Below are positions 1 through 11,702 of a stretch of 64,000 bases of DNA, piece by piece. The stretch's first letter is position 1. Every line of letters begins with the position of its first letter. The position numbers were made by a program, and so were the translations under genes. A model generated the notes under the pieces. It did not search any database, had not been told where the DNA came from, and worked only from the letters and a program-made list of their open reading frames with translations. This stretch comes from Chlamydomonas sphaeroides (Eukaryota > Chlorophyta > Chlorophyceae > Chlamydomonadales > Chlamydomonadaceae), in contig BDDC01000017.1 of NCBI GenBank assembly GCA_001662425.1, positions 2,255 to 66,254 on the forward strand, in the 5' to 3' direction.

Positions 1-99
1 CCCCGCACGGCAATGTGTCGTGTGTCACGCCGTACCGCCTGCCCGCACGTGTTTTGTAGGTTGCCGTACCCAGGACGCGTGTCGTGCTGCCTTACGCAG

Positions 100-1476
100 G
101 TACCTGGTGGACACGGACGCGCAGGGGCGGCCGCTGGAGCGGCAGGTGGGGCGCCGGCGGGGTGCAAGCTGGGGCCGGGGTGCGAGCTGGGGGCCGAGCT
201 CCCCAACCCCCGGCTGGCTGCGGCTGCGGGCTGCGGCCCCCCTGCGCTGACCTCCTTGCGCGGCGCTGCCCTGTGCCCTGCCCTCGCCTGCGCTGCTGCG
301 GCGGCTCCGGGCTCTCGCTGGCCATCCCCGCGTGTCCGCCCTCTTCCCCTAGAAGCGCTTTGCTATGCTGGGGCGCATGCGGTCCGTGTGCGTTTCATCA
401 ATGGGCACAGCTCTCTCCGGCCCTCGATCCTTCCACGGCCAGTCGCGCTCCTCTCGCCTCGCCTCCTGGCATACCCGAAGCGTCTCCTGAGCCCCGGTTG
501 TTGGCCCGGCATGGGCCCACCCCACTCCCCATGCGCCCACCCCACTCCCCATGGGCCCACATCACTCCCCATGGGCCCACCTCTCCCCCGGCCGCTGCCC
601 GGGCCGCGCGCCCCCCCCACAGGCCGCGGTGCTGGCGCTGCGCCCCGACCTGACGCTGGCCACAGAGGACGAGCCCCCCGTGGTGCTGGGCAGGCTGCCG
701 GCCGGGGCCGCCGCCGCGCTGGGCTTGGCGCCGCAGCAGCAGCAGCAGCAGGGCCGCGGTGCAGGCGGCGGTGGCGTGCGGCTGCTGCGGTTCACCCTCG
801 GGGAGGTGGGTGGCCGCGCCGGGCCGTGGCGCGATGTTGGGATACGTGCAGGGCAGTGCTCCGATGCTGGCTCTCATGTAAAAGGGCAGGGCCCGGGGGC
901 ACGTACCAGGCCGGGGGGCCGGCGTGTGGGGCGGCCGTCGGCATCCGGCGGCCTGCCTCGTGTGGGCCACTCCTGCAGCTAGGGCTGCCAAACTCGTTGT
1001 TGAGCATTCCATGATCTACCTACCATATGATGATTGTACCAAGCCAGTTCAGTACTAGAGGGATTGGCAACCCTATCCACTTGGCCCGCCTGCATGGCGG
1101 CCGCCACGCCTGCCTGCCTGGCAGCGCTCCCCTGCAGCGCCTGCCAGCCCCACCCGAACCCCCAACACGCCCCAATACGCTGGCGGCCGGCGGCCATCCC
1201 GCGCAGGGCGGCATCTCGTTCCATGGCGGCCGCCCCTGCGGAGCCGACCTGCACTACCAGGGCTCCGGCCCGCAGCGGCGGGGGCGGGCGGACTCTTTCT
1301 CCAAGCTGCTGTTCCAGCTGCGGGCGCGGCAGGGGCAGGGCGTAGCGCTGCAGGCGCTCGCGGCTGCTGCCGCGGAGGCGGCAGCGGCAGTGGGCGGCAG
1401 TGGCGGGGATGGGACGGTGGTGGGGCAGCGCGAGGAGGCGGGGATGGCGGCGACAGGAGGCATGGCGCTGGGGTGA
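100..1476 (+). CDS. 3' end of an unrecognised gene (last three exons visible)
   Basis: Three exons follow each other in phase: 100-145 (after an AG acceptor, one base completing a split codon), 623-805 and 1207-1476, ending in TGA. The translated pieces read YLVDTDAQGRPLERQ, then a segment starting AAVLALRPDLTLATEDEPP with a run of six Gln and ending VRLLRFTLGE, then GGISFHGGRPCGADLHYQG and an Ala/Gly-rich tail. Introns 146-622 and 806-1206 start GTGGG and end in CAG or GCAG. The gene begins left of the window, so no N-terminal domain is visible. I do not recognise the family, and the low-complexity tail is typical padding in this genome. A TGTAA signal lies at 1565-1569, about 90 bases after the stop, consistent with a real 3' end. 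Confidence 0.55.
511..588. repeat. 20-base tandem repeat inside an intron
   Basis: About four copies of a 20-base unit beginning ATGGGCCCACCCC run through the intron between the first two visible exons of the leftmost gene. The second and third copies carry single substitutions and the last degenerates. It is a minisatellite with no coding role visible. Confidence 0.8.
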
Positions 1477-2549
1477 GGGCTGTGGGGGAACGGCGGCGGT
1501 GTCGGGAGCGGAGGAGGGAAGGGAGGGCTTGCTAGCGAGCCCGCACAGCAGGTGGGCGGTTTGATGTAAGTCCTGGTGGCGGTGTACAGCAGGAGGGGCG
1601 GCGGCATGTGCGGCCGGCGGTGTGGTTCATCACCCCTTCCCCCCATTACCCCACAGGTGATGTTGCTGACTTGCTGTGTGCCAAGTGAATTCCAGAATCT
1701 CAGTGGGCATAGCCCCCGCCGCCCTGCTTCTAGCCATGTAGCACATCACCGACAGCGTGCTGCCAAAACGTGGCGGTGGGATTGGCGGAGTGCAGGAGGG
1801 CTCTGTGCTGAGCATTGCCGGCGCATCAGGGGTCGGACGGACTGCCGTCGACGGCAGGAAGCGCAGTTGCACCAGGAACCGCCGGCCCTTGAACGGTACT
1901 CAGCAGAGATTCCAAGCTCGCGTGTGGCGTGCTTTGGATGAAGCGCACCATTCTCGTCTGCAGCACACCTCTCGGGAATGGCAGCGATGGACGGTGCAGG
2001 GACTGACAGCTGAAGTTGCTGGTGAGCTGAAGGCGTCTCACAAAGGAGCCAGCGTCCTTGGATGGTCCAAGGACGAGTGGCGGCGAGACGTGTCCCGACT
2101 AAGGAGCAGGGCAGAGGGCGGATGGAGAGGAGAACCCCCTAGAAAAGAAAGCGAAAGTACGCGAAGGCAGCACGGTATCCGTACAATGTGTTACCCGAGC
2201 GTAGCCGTCTTGAAAGTTGTGAGGCGAGGCTAAGCTATTGTGCCCCGCAACCCCAATACAAACCTGGGAGGAAGGGAGCAACCTTCACTGTACCAGGAGC
2301 GGGCAGGCGCTGGGAAGACAGCGGGAGGCGCAACAGCGCACGACGAGGATTGCAGCCCGAAACGCGCAGCGCTGAGGCTCAGCGATGCACCCTCCTCACG
2401 GACTCCCTGGAGGCAGTCTTCGGCTGCCCGCCTGCTCCCGTCGGCCCGCTAGCGATGCAGCCAGCGGCAGTACGCTGCTGCAGCAGCAGAGGTGCAGAGC
2501 AGCCCAACTGCCGGCATCCTACACCGCCAGCGCCCCATACGGCCGAGCG
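1477..2549. other. Convergent intergenic region
   Basis: Lies between the stop of the leftmost plus-strand gene and the stop of the minus-strand Gly-rich gene, so it should hold two 3' untranslated regions. TGTAA at 1565-1569 serves the plus-strand gene. Short open frames exist but have no recognisable domains or consistent splice structure. I see no RNA gene or mobile element. Confidence 0.5.
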
Positions 2550-3499
2550 TCAGTGCCACGGCCGGTCCTGCGCGCCCTCCCCGCTCAGCCGCCCCTCGCC
2601 GCCCTCCGCCGGCCCCTCGCCGCCCTCCGCAACCGCCGCCCCTCCCTCCACTCCCTCCATGCCCTGCCCATCCCCCGGGCCCTGCTCCATCCGCTGCTCC
2701 TCCTTCCCTCCCGCCGCCGCCTCGCCGTCGCCGCTCTGCGCCGCGAGCAGCTCCGCCAGGCTAGCCCCCTTCAGCTTCTTCATGTCCACAGAATGCGCCC
2801 CTGCCGCAGCCTGCCCCGACGGGCTAGCCTCCGGCAGCCCCGGCCGAGCTGCCATCTGGCGGCCTTGCAGCGGGGCCCATGGGTCTGAGCTGAAGCTGGG
2901 CTTGTAGTAGGGTGCCATGGCCGCCGGGTCGATGTCGCCGTCGGCGACCACGTGCCCGCCGCCGCCGCGGCCGCCGCCGCGACCCCGGCCGCCGCCACCG
3001 CGACCCCGGCCGCCGCCGCCACCGCCGCCGTAGACTGGCTGCCCGCGGCCGCCGCGACCGCCGCCAAAGGCCATCGGCAGACCGTCACCCGGCGGCGGCC
3101 CTGCCGGCGGTGCACCAGGGCCATCGGTGCGCACCCACTTGTTGGGCCGCCCAGCACCGCCGCCACCGCCATACGGCCCGCCCTGGAAGTGCTGCGGCGG
3201 GCCGGGCGGCGGCGGGCCGTGTCCCATGGGTCCGTGCGGACCGGGCTGCCAGCCGCCACCGGGAGGCGGCCCGCCGTATCCTCCCGGGCCAAAGCCGCCG
3301 CCGCCAGGGGGCCCAACGTATGGCCCTGGCGGCGGCGCGCCGTAGGGAGGCGGCGGGCCGCCCCAGCGGCCGCCGCCGCCACCGCGCCCGAAGTGCTGCG
3401 GCCCGCCGCCGCGGCCGCCGCCGCGACCCCAGTTGCTGGGAGGTGGCGGGCCGCCGCGGCCGGATGTGGAGGGCGGCGCTACTGGCGCAGTGCCGGAGC
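2550..3499 (-). CDS. Gly-rich (RGG-type) protein, 3' exon; 5' exons not resolved
   Basis: A long minus-strand exon runs from an AG acceptor just above 3499 to a stop at 2550. It encodes a GGRGG/PPPGPP-rich segment, then a non-repetitive core containing GRPNKWVRTDG, several GRGRGGGGRGRG blocks, the compact motif MAPYYKPSFSSDPWAPL, a helix DMKKLKGASLAELLAAQ, and an acidic Glu/Gly-rich C-terminus ending DRPWH. RGG boxes are established RNA-binding segments, so an RNA-associated role is likely, but that is inference. The MAPYYKPS...DPW motif looks conserved rather than repetitive and is the best handle for identification. I could not place the start codon; upstream exons should lie between about 3510 and 4500. 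Strand choice rests on these non-repetitive motifs, since the GC-rich repeats leave other frames open too. Confidence 0.55.
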
Positions 3500-4598
3500 C
3501 TGCGGGCAACGCATGTGTGGAGGTGCCAGCGGTGAAGTGTTGCCGGGTTGCTACGGGGCCAGAGGACCGCGTGAGGAGGGGTAGTGCCGGGGGTACCGCA
3601 CTGCTTTGCAGTATCCGTGTGTGAGGAGGGGCGTTGCGTGGGCGGTGGGGCCAGACACGTTTGGCTACGCCAAACCCAGGCGGCCCGCGTGCACGAGGCG
3701 CCAGAGGCCGGCTGTGAGGCAGGAGCACCGGTCGATAGCGAAACAGGAACGGTAGTGTTCCGGTGACGGAGAGGGATCTGCTCCGGGACTAGCAATGAAG
3801 GCCAAGTCAGGGCCAGGATCAAGTGACTGCGGCCGTAAGTAGGTTGTGAAGCTGGGAGCACGCACCTGGAGGCCGGGGTGGCGGGGCGGCCCTAGGCACG
3901 GACGAGTAGGCAGCGAGGGGATCGCTGCGTTACGGGCGGCAGGGCGGGGATGTCAGGGAGAAGTAGCCGGCAACAGCTGCGTCAGGGGCTGTATGTCCAG
4001 CCATCAGGCGGTCTGACATTCAATAAGTGGCTATGTTATGGCGATTGGCAGCACCTGTACAAGGTGGCGCCGGCGTCATCGGCCGTAGTGTCCGCGAAGG
4101 GATTGAAGAGACCGCCTAGTGGGAGACAGTGGCGTGGTGGGCGTCAACGACAGATGCGGTCGCGCATCGTTGGCCAGAGCTGATCACGGCACTGCCCTCG
4201 GCCATCTGCCCCACGATAGCAGCTCAGCCCGCAGCGGCTCACTCATGGGGGTTGTGGAGGCCGGGTTGGCCGCGTGCCGTTTGACAGCCGTCGACAAGCG
4301 GGCGGCCCAACGAATGTGCGATATTGCTACGTAAGCTGCTGTCAAGGTGAGGGTCGGGTTCCGCTGCAGTACCGGTCTACTGGCGAAAAGAATGCAAGCT
4401 CCGTGCTTAAGCTCGGGTTCACGCGTAATGTAAGGATGCAGGCTTGTGTCTAGCGCGCCGAGTATGTGCAAGGGCAAGCGCGAACCTGAAGGCGCCCATC
4501 CGGCGCCCAACAGCCGATGTGCTGACCAACGCGCCACAGGCAGGCATCTTTACACAGCACTTCAACTCGTTGTTTGTTGTCGTTCTGAGTCTGTTACA
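3500..4598. promoter_or_regulatory. 5' region between the Gly-rich gene and adenosine kinase
   Basis: The two genes point away from each other here. The interval must contain the unresolved 5' exon(s) and promoter of the minus-strand Gly-rich gene and the promoter/5' untranslated region of adenosine kinase. I found no reading frame that clearly joins either gene and no recognisable TATA-like element. Confidence 0.35.
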
Positions 4599-7500
4599 AT
4601 GGCCGGCCTCGAGGGAGCATTCCTGTGCCTGGGCAACCCGCTGCTGGACGTGTCCGCAGTGGTCGACCAGGCCTTCTTGGACAAGTATGAGGTCAGCCAC
4701 GACTCGTGGACCAGTCGGAGGGGTTCGTCGTCGCACGCGCAAGGCTCCATGCGCGTCGTTTGGTTGATGCTGCGCAGATCAAGCTGGCCAACCAAATCAT
4801 AGCAGAGGAGAAGCACCTGCCTATGTACGCGGTGAGCTCCCGCACGTCTGGCAGCGACGCTGGCTGGGAAACGCACGCGAGCGCTTGGCGGGAAGCTGAT
4901 TGTTGGCGGCCACATGTCGACCCCGCAGGAGCTTGCGGCGATGTCCAACGTGGAGTACATCCCCGGTGGTGCGGGCCAGAACAGCACGCGCATCTGCCAG
5001 TGGATGCTGCAGGTGCCACACTCAACCACCTATATGGGCTGCATCGGCAACGACGAGTTCGGCCGCCAGATGACTGAGGTCGCCACCTCGGAGGGTGTCA
5101 ACGTGAGCAGCGCCGCAGCACGCGCCAAATTGTGACGCGACGCGCCGCGCTCGCCCACCTTCGGCCCCCACCCACGTGTGGCTCGCAGGCACTGCCCGTG
5201 TCCTTGCCTTCCCGGCTCCCCGTTGGCCCAAATCCACACGTTTTTCCCCTCGCACCCCGCCCTCCTCTATCCTCAGGTCCGCTACATGGTGGACGCCACC
5301 ACGCCCACGGGCACCTGCGCCACCTGCATTGTGGGCGGCGAGCGCAGCCTGGTGGCCAACCTGGCGGCCGCCAACAACTTCAAGGTGGGGCGCTGGCGGT
5401 TAGCTGTTGGATCGCTAAAGCACGGACTGGGCAGGAGGAAAAGAGCGGCTGCAGTGTTGTCCGTCCTGCCGCTGAGGGGGTGTCGTGTCTGCCGTCGCCG
5501 GGCCACGAGTGCCGTACTCTTACTGCCAGGCAGACAGCGCAGCACGTGGCAGGGGCTCGTGGCGGCGAGAGAGCGTGCGGGGGCAGATGGGGCGAGTGTG
5601 GGTTGAGGCAGACAGACCGCGGCTTTGCGGCGGGCATGGGCTTGACAGACGGTAGCGGCGAGCGAGCAGCGAGGCGGTCATTAGCTGAGCGAGGGAGGCG
5701 CGGGGCAAACAGGAGCAATACGCGCAGCAAAGGGGCGACACGTACAGCAAAGGTGCGACCGTCGTGGCCACGGCCGTATCGTGGTCTCGCAGTCTCTGCA
5801 GCTGCAGCGGCCCTGCCTTGGACTTCATGGCGCTGCTGCGTTCGGGATGGTCGGCACTAGGCTGCTCGCGGCCATCAGTCCCTTCGCCATTGCGCTGTGA
5901 CCCATGTCCCTAGCCGCCAGAACTGTCACCATCAATTCACACCAAGCCTGTCCCACCCTTCCCTGAGACGATCCCTAGAAGTACCTCCAAAGAACCTGGC
6001 CCCGCCGCATTCCCGCGGGCCACGTAACCATGCGCACACGAACCCCGACCCACCCCTCTCCCATCCATGTTATCCAAGCTCCCCTCCTCTTTCCCCAGGT
6101 GGACTACCTAATGGCTGCCGAGAACCTGGCGCTGCTGCACAAGGCCCGCGTGGTGTACTGCACCGGCTTCTTCATCACCGTGTCGCCCGACGTGAGGCAG
6201 CCGGGGGCGGGGGTGGGGCGGAGGGAAAAGGCGGCAGGCCGGGGTGGTGGTTGCACGGCAGGTCGCGACACCGAGTTGCCGGATGTGAGCGGCGCGGATA
6301 CATGGGATCGCACAGCTTGCCGCTGAGCATGATGGCGCACAAGCAGGGGCCGGCGGGCGAGGGGCGAGGGCCCTGCTCCGCTGCACCTGCCCTGGCACGC
6401 ATGGCTGCCGCCCCGCCACCATCCCCACCCGCTGCTGCCTGCTCCCCAGGCCATCAGCACGGTGGCCAAGCACTGCGCGGAGACCGACAAGATCTTCTCC
6501 ATGGTGGGGTCGGCAGCGCAGGGCGGGGCACTGGGGGAGTCGTAGCGCAGGGTCTGGATCAAGCAACCGAGGCCGGGCGGGCCTTGGGATTCCGGTGGCC
6601 CGGTCAGCGCGAGGAGGGGCCGACAGTCTACGCCTTGGCGGGAGAGGCCTGGCAGGCAGAAGAGCAGGCAGCCTTCCCGCCCGCTGCACCCTGCCTGCGC
6701 CACCAGCCTCGAGCCGCCTGCCTCCCCTTTGCTCCTGCCGCACTCTGGCTCCGTCCCCGCAGAACCTGTCGGCGCCCTTCATCGTCCAGGTGGGTTGGGG
6801 CCCTCCCTGCTGGAGCCGAGCAGGCAGACACGGGTTAGGACTTGGCCCGCGGGGCGTCAGCCTCAACCGCTATGTCGACAGTCCACACAACGCACCCACC
6901 GGGCCCGAGGCCGACGCACCCCATGCCTCATCTCTCTCCCCGCCCCTCCTCCTCCTCCTCCCCCTCCCCCATCCCCTCCCCCAAGGTGCCCCCCTTCAAG
7001 AAGGTGCTCATGGACGCGCTGCCGTACATTGACTTCCTGTTCGGCAACGAGCTGGAGGCGGCCGCGCTGGCGGCCAGCGAGGGCTGGGAGGGGCTGCCGC
7101 TGGACGAGGTGGCGCTGCGGGTGAGGCAGGGGAGGGGAGGAAAGGGGGAGGGGAGGCATGGAGCAGGCTGCCAGAACAGGGGGAGCCCGCATGTACTGTA
7201 GCAAGGGGCCGGGACGCCGGGGTGGTTGGCGGAGAGGGCCGGGTGCAAAGACGCGTCAGGGGCTTGCAGGCTCAAGCTGCCCCGAGAGGTGACCGCAGCG
7301 ATCGCCAGGGGTGGGCAGGGTGCTGCGCAGCCTGCCTGGCCGATGCAGCCGAGGCCAAGGGACGAGCGTGGGCGCCTCCGGGGCCAGGCCACAAGACGCT
7401 GTCTCCATCATCATTCAACATCACCTCCCTCTCACCCGCCCATCACCTGCCCTCGTGCCGCCATCCTGCTCCCAGCTGTCGCGCACGCCCAAGGCCAACG

Positions 7501-8066
7501 GCTGCCGCCCTCGCACGGTCGTGTTCACGCAAGGCTGCGACCCCACCATCGTGGCCGTCGGCGGCCGCGTGCGCCGCTTCCCTGTCATGGTGCTGGCCAA
7601 GGAGCAGCTGGTCGACACCAACGGCGCGGGTGAGCGGCGGCCGGCACCACAAACACTGCGGTGCCAGAGGCTGGGGGTGGCGGGAACAGGCGGCTGGCCA
7701 GCACGATGGCGAGGGCGCGGCCGGTGGCGGGGGACGGACGGTGTGCTGCGCAGCAGCATAGCGGCCAGAGATGGGGCGCAACGGGGAGCGTGTTCGCAGT
7801 GTGCTGTTGCCCTAGGGCACGCCAACGCACCGCACACCGCCGCCATGCCGCACCCACTATCCGTCCCGCCTCCGCGTCTCCACACCTCCGCACCGCCGCC
7901 CCGTCCCTCTCCCGCAGGCGACGCCTTTGTGGGCGGCTTCATGTCGCAGCTGGTGTGCGGCAAGGACATTGACGAGTGCTGCCGCGCCGGCAACTACGCG
8001 GCCAACACCGTCATCCAGCGCTCGGGCTGCACCTTCCCGCCCAAGCCCACCTTCGTGTGGAACTAG
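4599..8066 (+). CDS. ADK: Adenosine kinase (ADK), 10 exons, 346 aa
   Basis: Phosphorylates adenosine to AMP with ATP; in plants and algae this salvages adenosine released by the S-adenosylmethionine cycle. Exons: 4599-4691, 4778-4831, 4929-5102, 5277-5384, 6099-6191, 6450-6503, 6763-6789, 6986-7120, 7476-7629, 7918-8066. All are phase 0 except the last junction, which splits the Gly codon of the catalytic motif. The N-terminus reads FLCLGNPLLDVSAVVD. The substrate-site motif GGAGQNSTRI is near residue 63. YCTGFFITVSPD, PPFKKVLMDALPYIDFLFGNE and the PfkB signature NGAGDAFVGGF (catalytic Asp) follow, and the C-terminus is FPPKPTFVWN. The length matches the roughly 345 aa of the family. It belongs to the PfkB/ribokinase fold and is expected in the cytosol, as no targeting peptide is visible. 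Confidence 0.96.
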
Positions 8067-9478
8067 AGCGCCGCGAGGGGGCTGGCGGGCTGCGGCCGTG
8101 GCCTCACCCTGGGCACACATCCGGACGCCGCCGTCATGTGCATCCTCAGCTGGAGGCGCTGGCGAGGCAGAGGCTACGTGGCAGTGCTGCGGGAGGCTGT
8201 CCCACGCAACGGCGGGTCCTTCTGTTTGCTTGCGTGGCATGGCGAAGAGTACGCCGCAGCTGCGGCGGGTACCGGCATTGTGAGCTAGGATTTTGACTCT
8301 CTTTACGCTTGTGACCCGTGTCGTGCGTCGTGCCAAGGTTCTTTTTTTGTGCTGCTTGGACGCGCGCTTTGACATTGAGATGACGCTTGTGAGGCGAGAG
8401 GCCATTGGGGCGCCCCGAGAGGCGGCCACTGCAAGGGCGCGCGAGGGCGCGCTTGAGCTGAGCGGTGTGATGACGATGCTGTGGGCTGCGACGGACCGCT
8501 GCGGTGCCGTATGCGCCGTACCTGTGCCTAGCAGGGCGGAGGCCCCCCGGCAGAGGGTGAGGTGTCGTGCACGCAGGTTGGCTGAGGCGCACGCGTGAGA
8601 GGGGCTCCCTGGAGCGCCAGAGGGCAGGTCGTGCCTGCTGCAGCAGCGCACGGCCTGTAACGGCGAGTGACATGCTGCTGACAGTGGCTGAGTTCCTGAC
8701 TGGCAGCAAACTCCCACAACTCAGTGCGGCCCCTGAACACACAAACAGGCTGCCGCAGGGGATGGCGCCGCAAGGCCAGCTGAGCCGTTCCTGGGTCTGT
8801 ATGCTAGGCACGAGTGCCCCCAATACCACGCCTCAAGTCATAGCAGGACATGCGCGCATGCAGCGCGCCTCGAGCCGAGCAAGACGACCAGGGTTTGGCA
8901 TTACGGCAAAGTGGCTTACACGCAGCCTCCAACGCGCCATGCAGGCGTGTCAAACTAATGCCCGTTGCTGCCGCTGCCGCGCAACGCCTGACCCCTCTCA
9001 ACACCCCCGCCCCCACGCGTGCGGCGCCGCCCCAAGCCGTCTTGCGCGCTAGAGCGCCCGGCACCGCCCATGCCCTCACCGCGCCTAGTGCAGCAATGCG
9101 CTTGTCGTTCACTGGGAACGCCCTACCCCAGCCCCCCCCCCCTGCACCACTGCATGTACCCATAAGCCTGTGGGCGCCAGCTCCACGTCCTGCTGCCGCA
9201 GGCACGCGCCGCCGCCACCCCCGTGGCGCCGACAGACCCAGCGCCGCGACCGCCCAGAGTCCAGCTCCAGCAGGAGGCCGCTGCCTGGAGCACACGGCCG
9301 CTGCGGCTGCCGCCCGCCTGGCGTCGCCTTCACCGCGCGCAGCTCGACACGCGTCAGCATGGCGTCGACCAGGTGCCAGCCAAGCTGGGCTGCCGGGCAG
9401 CTGCTGCCGAGCAGCCTTGTGGCCGTGTGGCCCTGGCTACACAGGCCCGCCTCTCGCTGGGCGGCTGGCGCTCAGCGC
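8067..9478. other. Convergent intergenic region with two polyadenylation signals
   Basis: Sits between the stops of adenosine kinase (+) and the NDUFB4-like gene (-). TGTAA at 8656-8660 on the plus strand and TGTAA on the minus strand at 8916-8920 point toward each other, giving 3' untranslated regions of roughly 0.6 kb on each side. No coding frame with splice support was found. Confidence 0.5.
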
Positions 9479-10133
9479 TCAGTAGAACTCGCGCTCGTCC
9501 ATGAGGACGGGCCCGGGCTCATCGCCAAGGATGGTGCGGCGGGGGTAACCACTGCGCCTGTTGCGGGAGACACAGCCAGGGGTCGGGTTACTAGCGGGAT
9601 GGTGAGGCGCAGGCGTGGAGCGTGGGCCGTGGACGGGCACAGTGGCTTCGCACAAGCGGTGACACCCCTGACGCACCCCACCGCGTGTTGGTGGCCTGCC
9701 GGAGCACCAACCGTGCTCCCCCAGCACGCCCGCCTCCCCCGGGGCCACCAGGCGAGTCCCATGCAAGTCAACGCCGCGCTCACCGGTCGGAATGGCGCAT
9801 GGCGAACTCCGAAATGTAGTAGGCGCCCGCGGTGAAGCCGCCCAGGTAGACAACGGCCTCTACGGTGTTGCGGTAGTTCCACACAAACTCCTTCTCAAAG
9901 TGGTCGCGGCGGTAGTACCACGCCTCAATGTAGGGGTTCTTGGCAACCCACTCGTGCGAGCGGTCCACCGGCTTAGCGCGGCTGTAGATGCCCGGCGAGT
10001 AACGACCGTCAGGCGTGAACGTCTTGGCCTCGGCAGCGAAGCCACGCCCGGAGGCAGCCTGCTTGCTGATGGCCTCCGCTCCGGCCAGGACCCGACGCAC
10101 CAGGCCCTGCGCGTTGCGCGAGGAGCCCGCCAT
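9479..10133 (-). CDS. Small mitochondrial inner-membrane protein, NDUFB4-like (complex I accessory subunit candidate), 140 aa
   Basis: Two exons on the minus strand: 10133-9784 and 9551-9479, joined at a phase-2 junction (CG|T) that gives HSDRGYPRRTILGDEPG. The first 35 or so residues are rich in Arg/Ala/Ser with no acidic cluster and end GRGFAAEAK, a typical mitochondrial presequence with an RxF|A-type cleavage site. Then come KNPYIEAWYYRRDHFEKEFVW, one membrane span (VEAVVYLGGFTAGAYYISEF), a basic stretch and the C-terminus LMDEREFY. The order NP-x-[IL]-xx-W, an aromatic-rich single span and a Tyr-ending tail resembles mammalian NDUFB4 (B15). That assignment is inference from pattern only; a chlorophyte-specific respiratory-chain subunit is the alternative. 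The gene is divergent from the cap methyltransferase. Confidence 0.75.
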
Positions 10134-10544
10134 GGCGGCAAGGGGGCTGCTGTGCGCGCTAGTCTAGCAACTCAGCGTACAGGTTCGGCACACCGTGCTG
10201 AGTCGCGTGCAGTTACGGGCGGTTGGCCCCTATCTATGTAGACTGTTGGCAATAACTTTGGCTTCGCAGGGTGAGCGCATGCAGCGTTGTGCGACATTTA
10301 CGATGGCCGTGTCGCCAGCACGCCCCGTCTGCGCTGCGCAAACTGTAGAACCAACTTTTAGCACACAGCTAATAGCACCAGGGGCCACAGTCCTGCTGAC
10401 ACGCGATACTGCCATTGCCCTCCGCGCCAAACGGGACAAACACAATAAGCCCGAGCCAGGATGCACATCATATCACCTAAGCTTGCAGCGTAGGCTACAC
10501 CTATCGCCAGCGCTCGCCGGGGGGCGGGGCTCCCCGGCACCGCC
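10134..10544. promoter_or_regulatory. Divergent promoter region (NDUFB4-like / cap methyltransferase)
   Basis: Only 411 bases separate the two start codons, which face away from each other, so both promoters and both 5' leaders must fit here. GC content drops visibly in 10230-10480 compared with the flanking exons. No specific transcription-factor site can be supported. Confidence 0.5.
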
Positions 10545-11663
10545 ATGGACCATGGGGGCGGGGGCGTGTGGGAGGCGCAGCGGCAGCACTACAACAGCCA
10601 TGTCAACGTGGGAATCTCCACCGAGCAGGTATGCTAACAACAACACGACCCACTCCCCGGGAGCTCAAGGAAGGCCCCTGCGCCCTGGTGGCACGGCCGC
10701 CGTCAGGCATCCTGCCCACAACCCTCCGCCCCTCCGCCCGCCGGCCCCAGGCGCTGCAAATGCGCAAGGAGGGCCCCGCTCAGGAGCTGAAGCAGTTCCA
10801 CAACCACATCAAGCGGCAGCTCATCCTGCGGTGCGCGCCGCTCCCTGACGGCGGCCTCCTCCGCGTTCCGTGTCCGACGGTCCGCACGCCAGAGCTGCCA
10901 GGCCCCAGCTTTCAAATCCCCACGAACCCCACGCAACCTGCCGTACACCAGCTCATGGCACAGCAGCCGAGCGTGGTCCCAGCTGCTGCTCCGCCCCTCC
11001 TCGACGCCCTGCTGCCTGCCTTCCGCGGCCCAGCCGTTACGGTGTATGCCCACTCCCCTCAGCGGCTCGCTCCCAGCACTTGCCGCGCTTCCGTGTTGCC
11101 GGCGCCGCAGGTTTGCGTACAAGCAGGACCGGCTGCTGGATATGTGCTGCGGTCGCGGCGGCGACCTGCACAAGTGGAAGGAGGCGCAGGTGCGGCCGCC
11201 ACCCCACCCCATCCCACCCCACCCCACCCCACCGCACCGGGGGGCAGGCACACGGACGCGCTGTGTGAGGCACGAAGCAGCTTGGAGGCACGAAGCAGCT
11301 TGGAGGCACGAAGCAACAGCTGGGCACCGGCTGAGCCCAACCGCCGCCATGGCCGGCTGCCAATTGCCGGGCCGTGACCGTGGAAGCGCCACGCAGCCCT
11401 GCAGCGGCAGCGCCTGCCTGCGCCGGCGTAGCCGTGGCTGGCCTGCAGCGCATGGCTCGCCGCCGCTGCTGCAGCCGTGGGCGGTGCATGTGCGGGTTGT
11501 TGTGGGGTTGCCAGGGTTGTTGTGTGTGTGTGTGTTCCAGTGTTAGGTAGAACAGAACCCCACACGCGGCACAGCACGCCCCGGGTAGAGTGGCGCGTCG
11601 GCCGTGCGCGAAGGGAATGCGGTTTAATGCGCCTGTGCGGAAGCGAAGCCCAGCCTGACCCGG

Positions 11664-11702
<39 letters not shown>

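Noticed and set aside
511..588. Regular short repeats that might suggest a CRISPR array.
   Set aside because: Copies are directly adjacent with no spacers, in an intron of a eukaryotic gene. The other tandem arrays (11267, 32595, 37168, 53796) have the same form.
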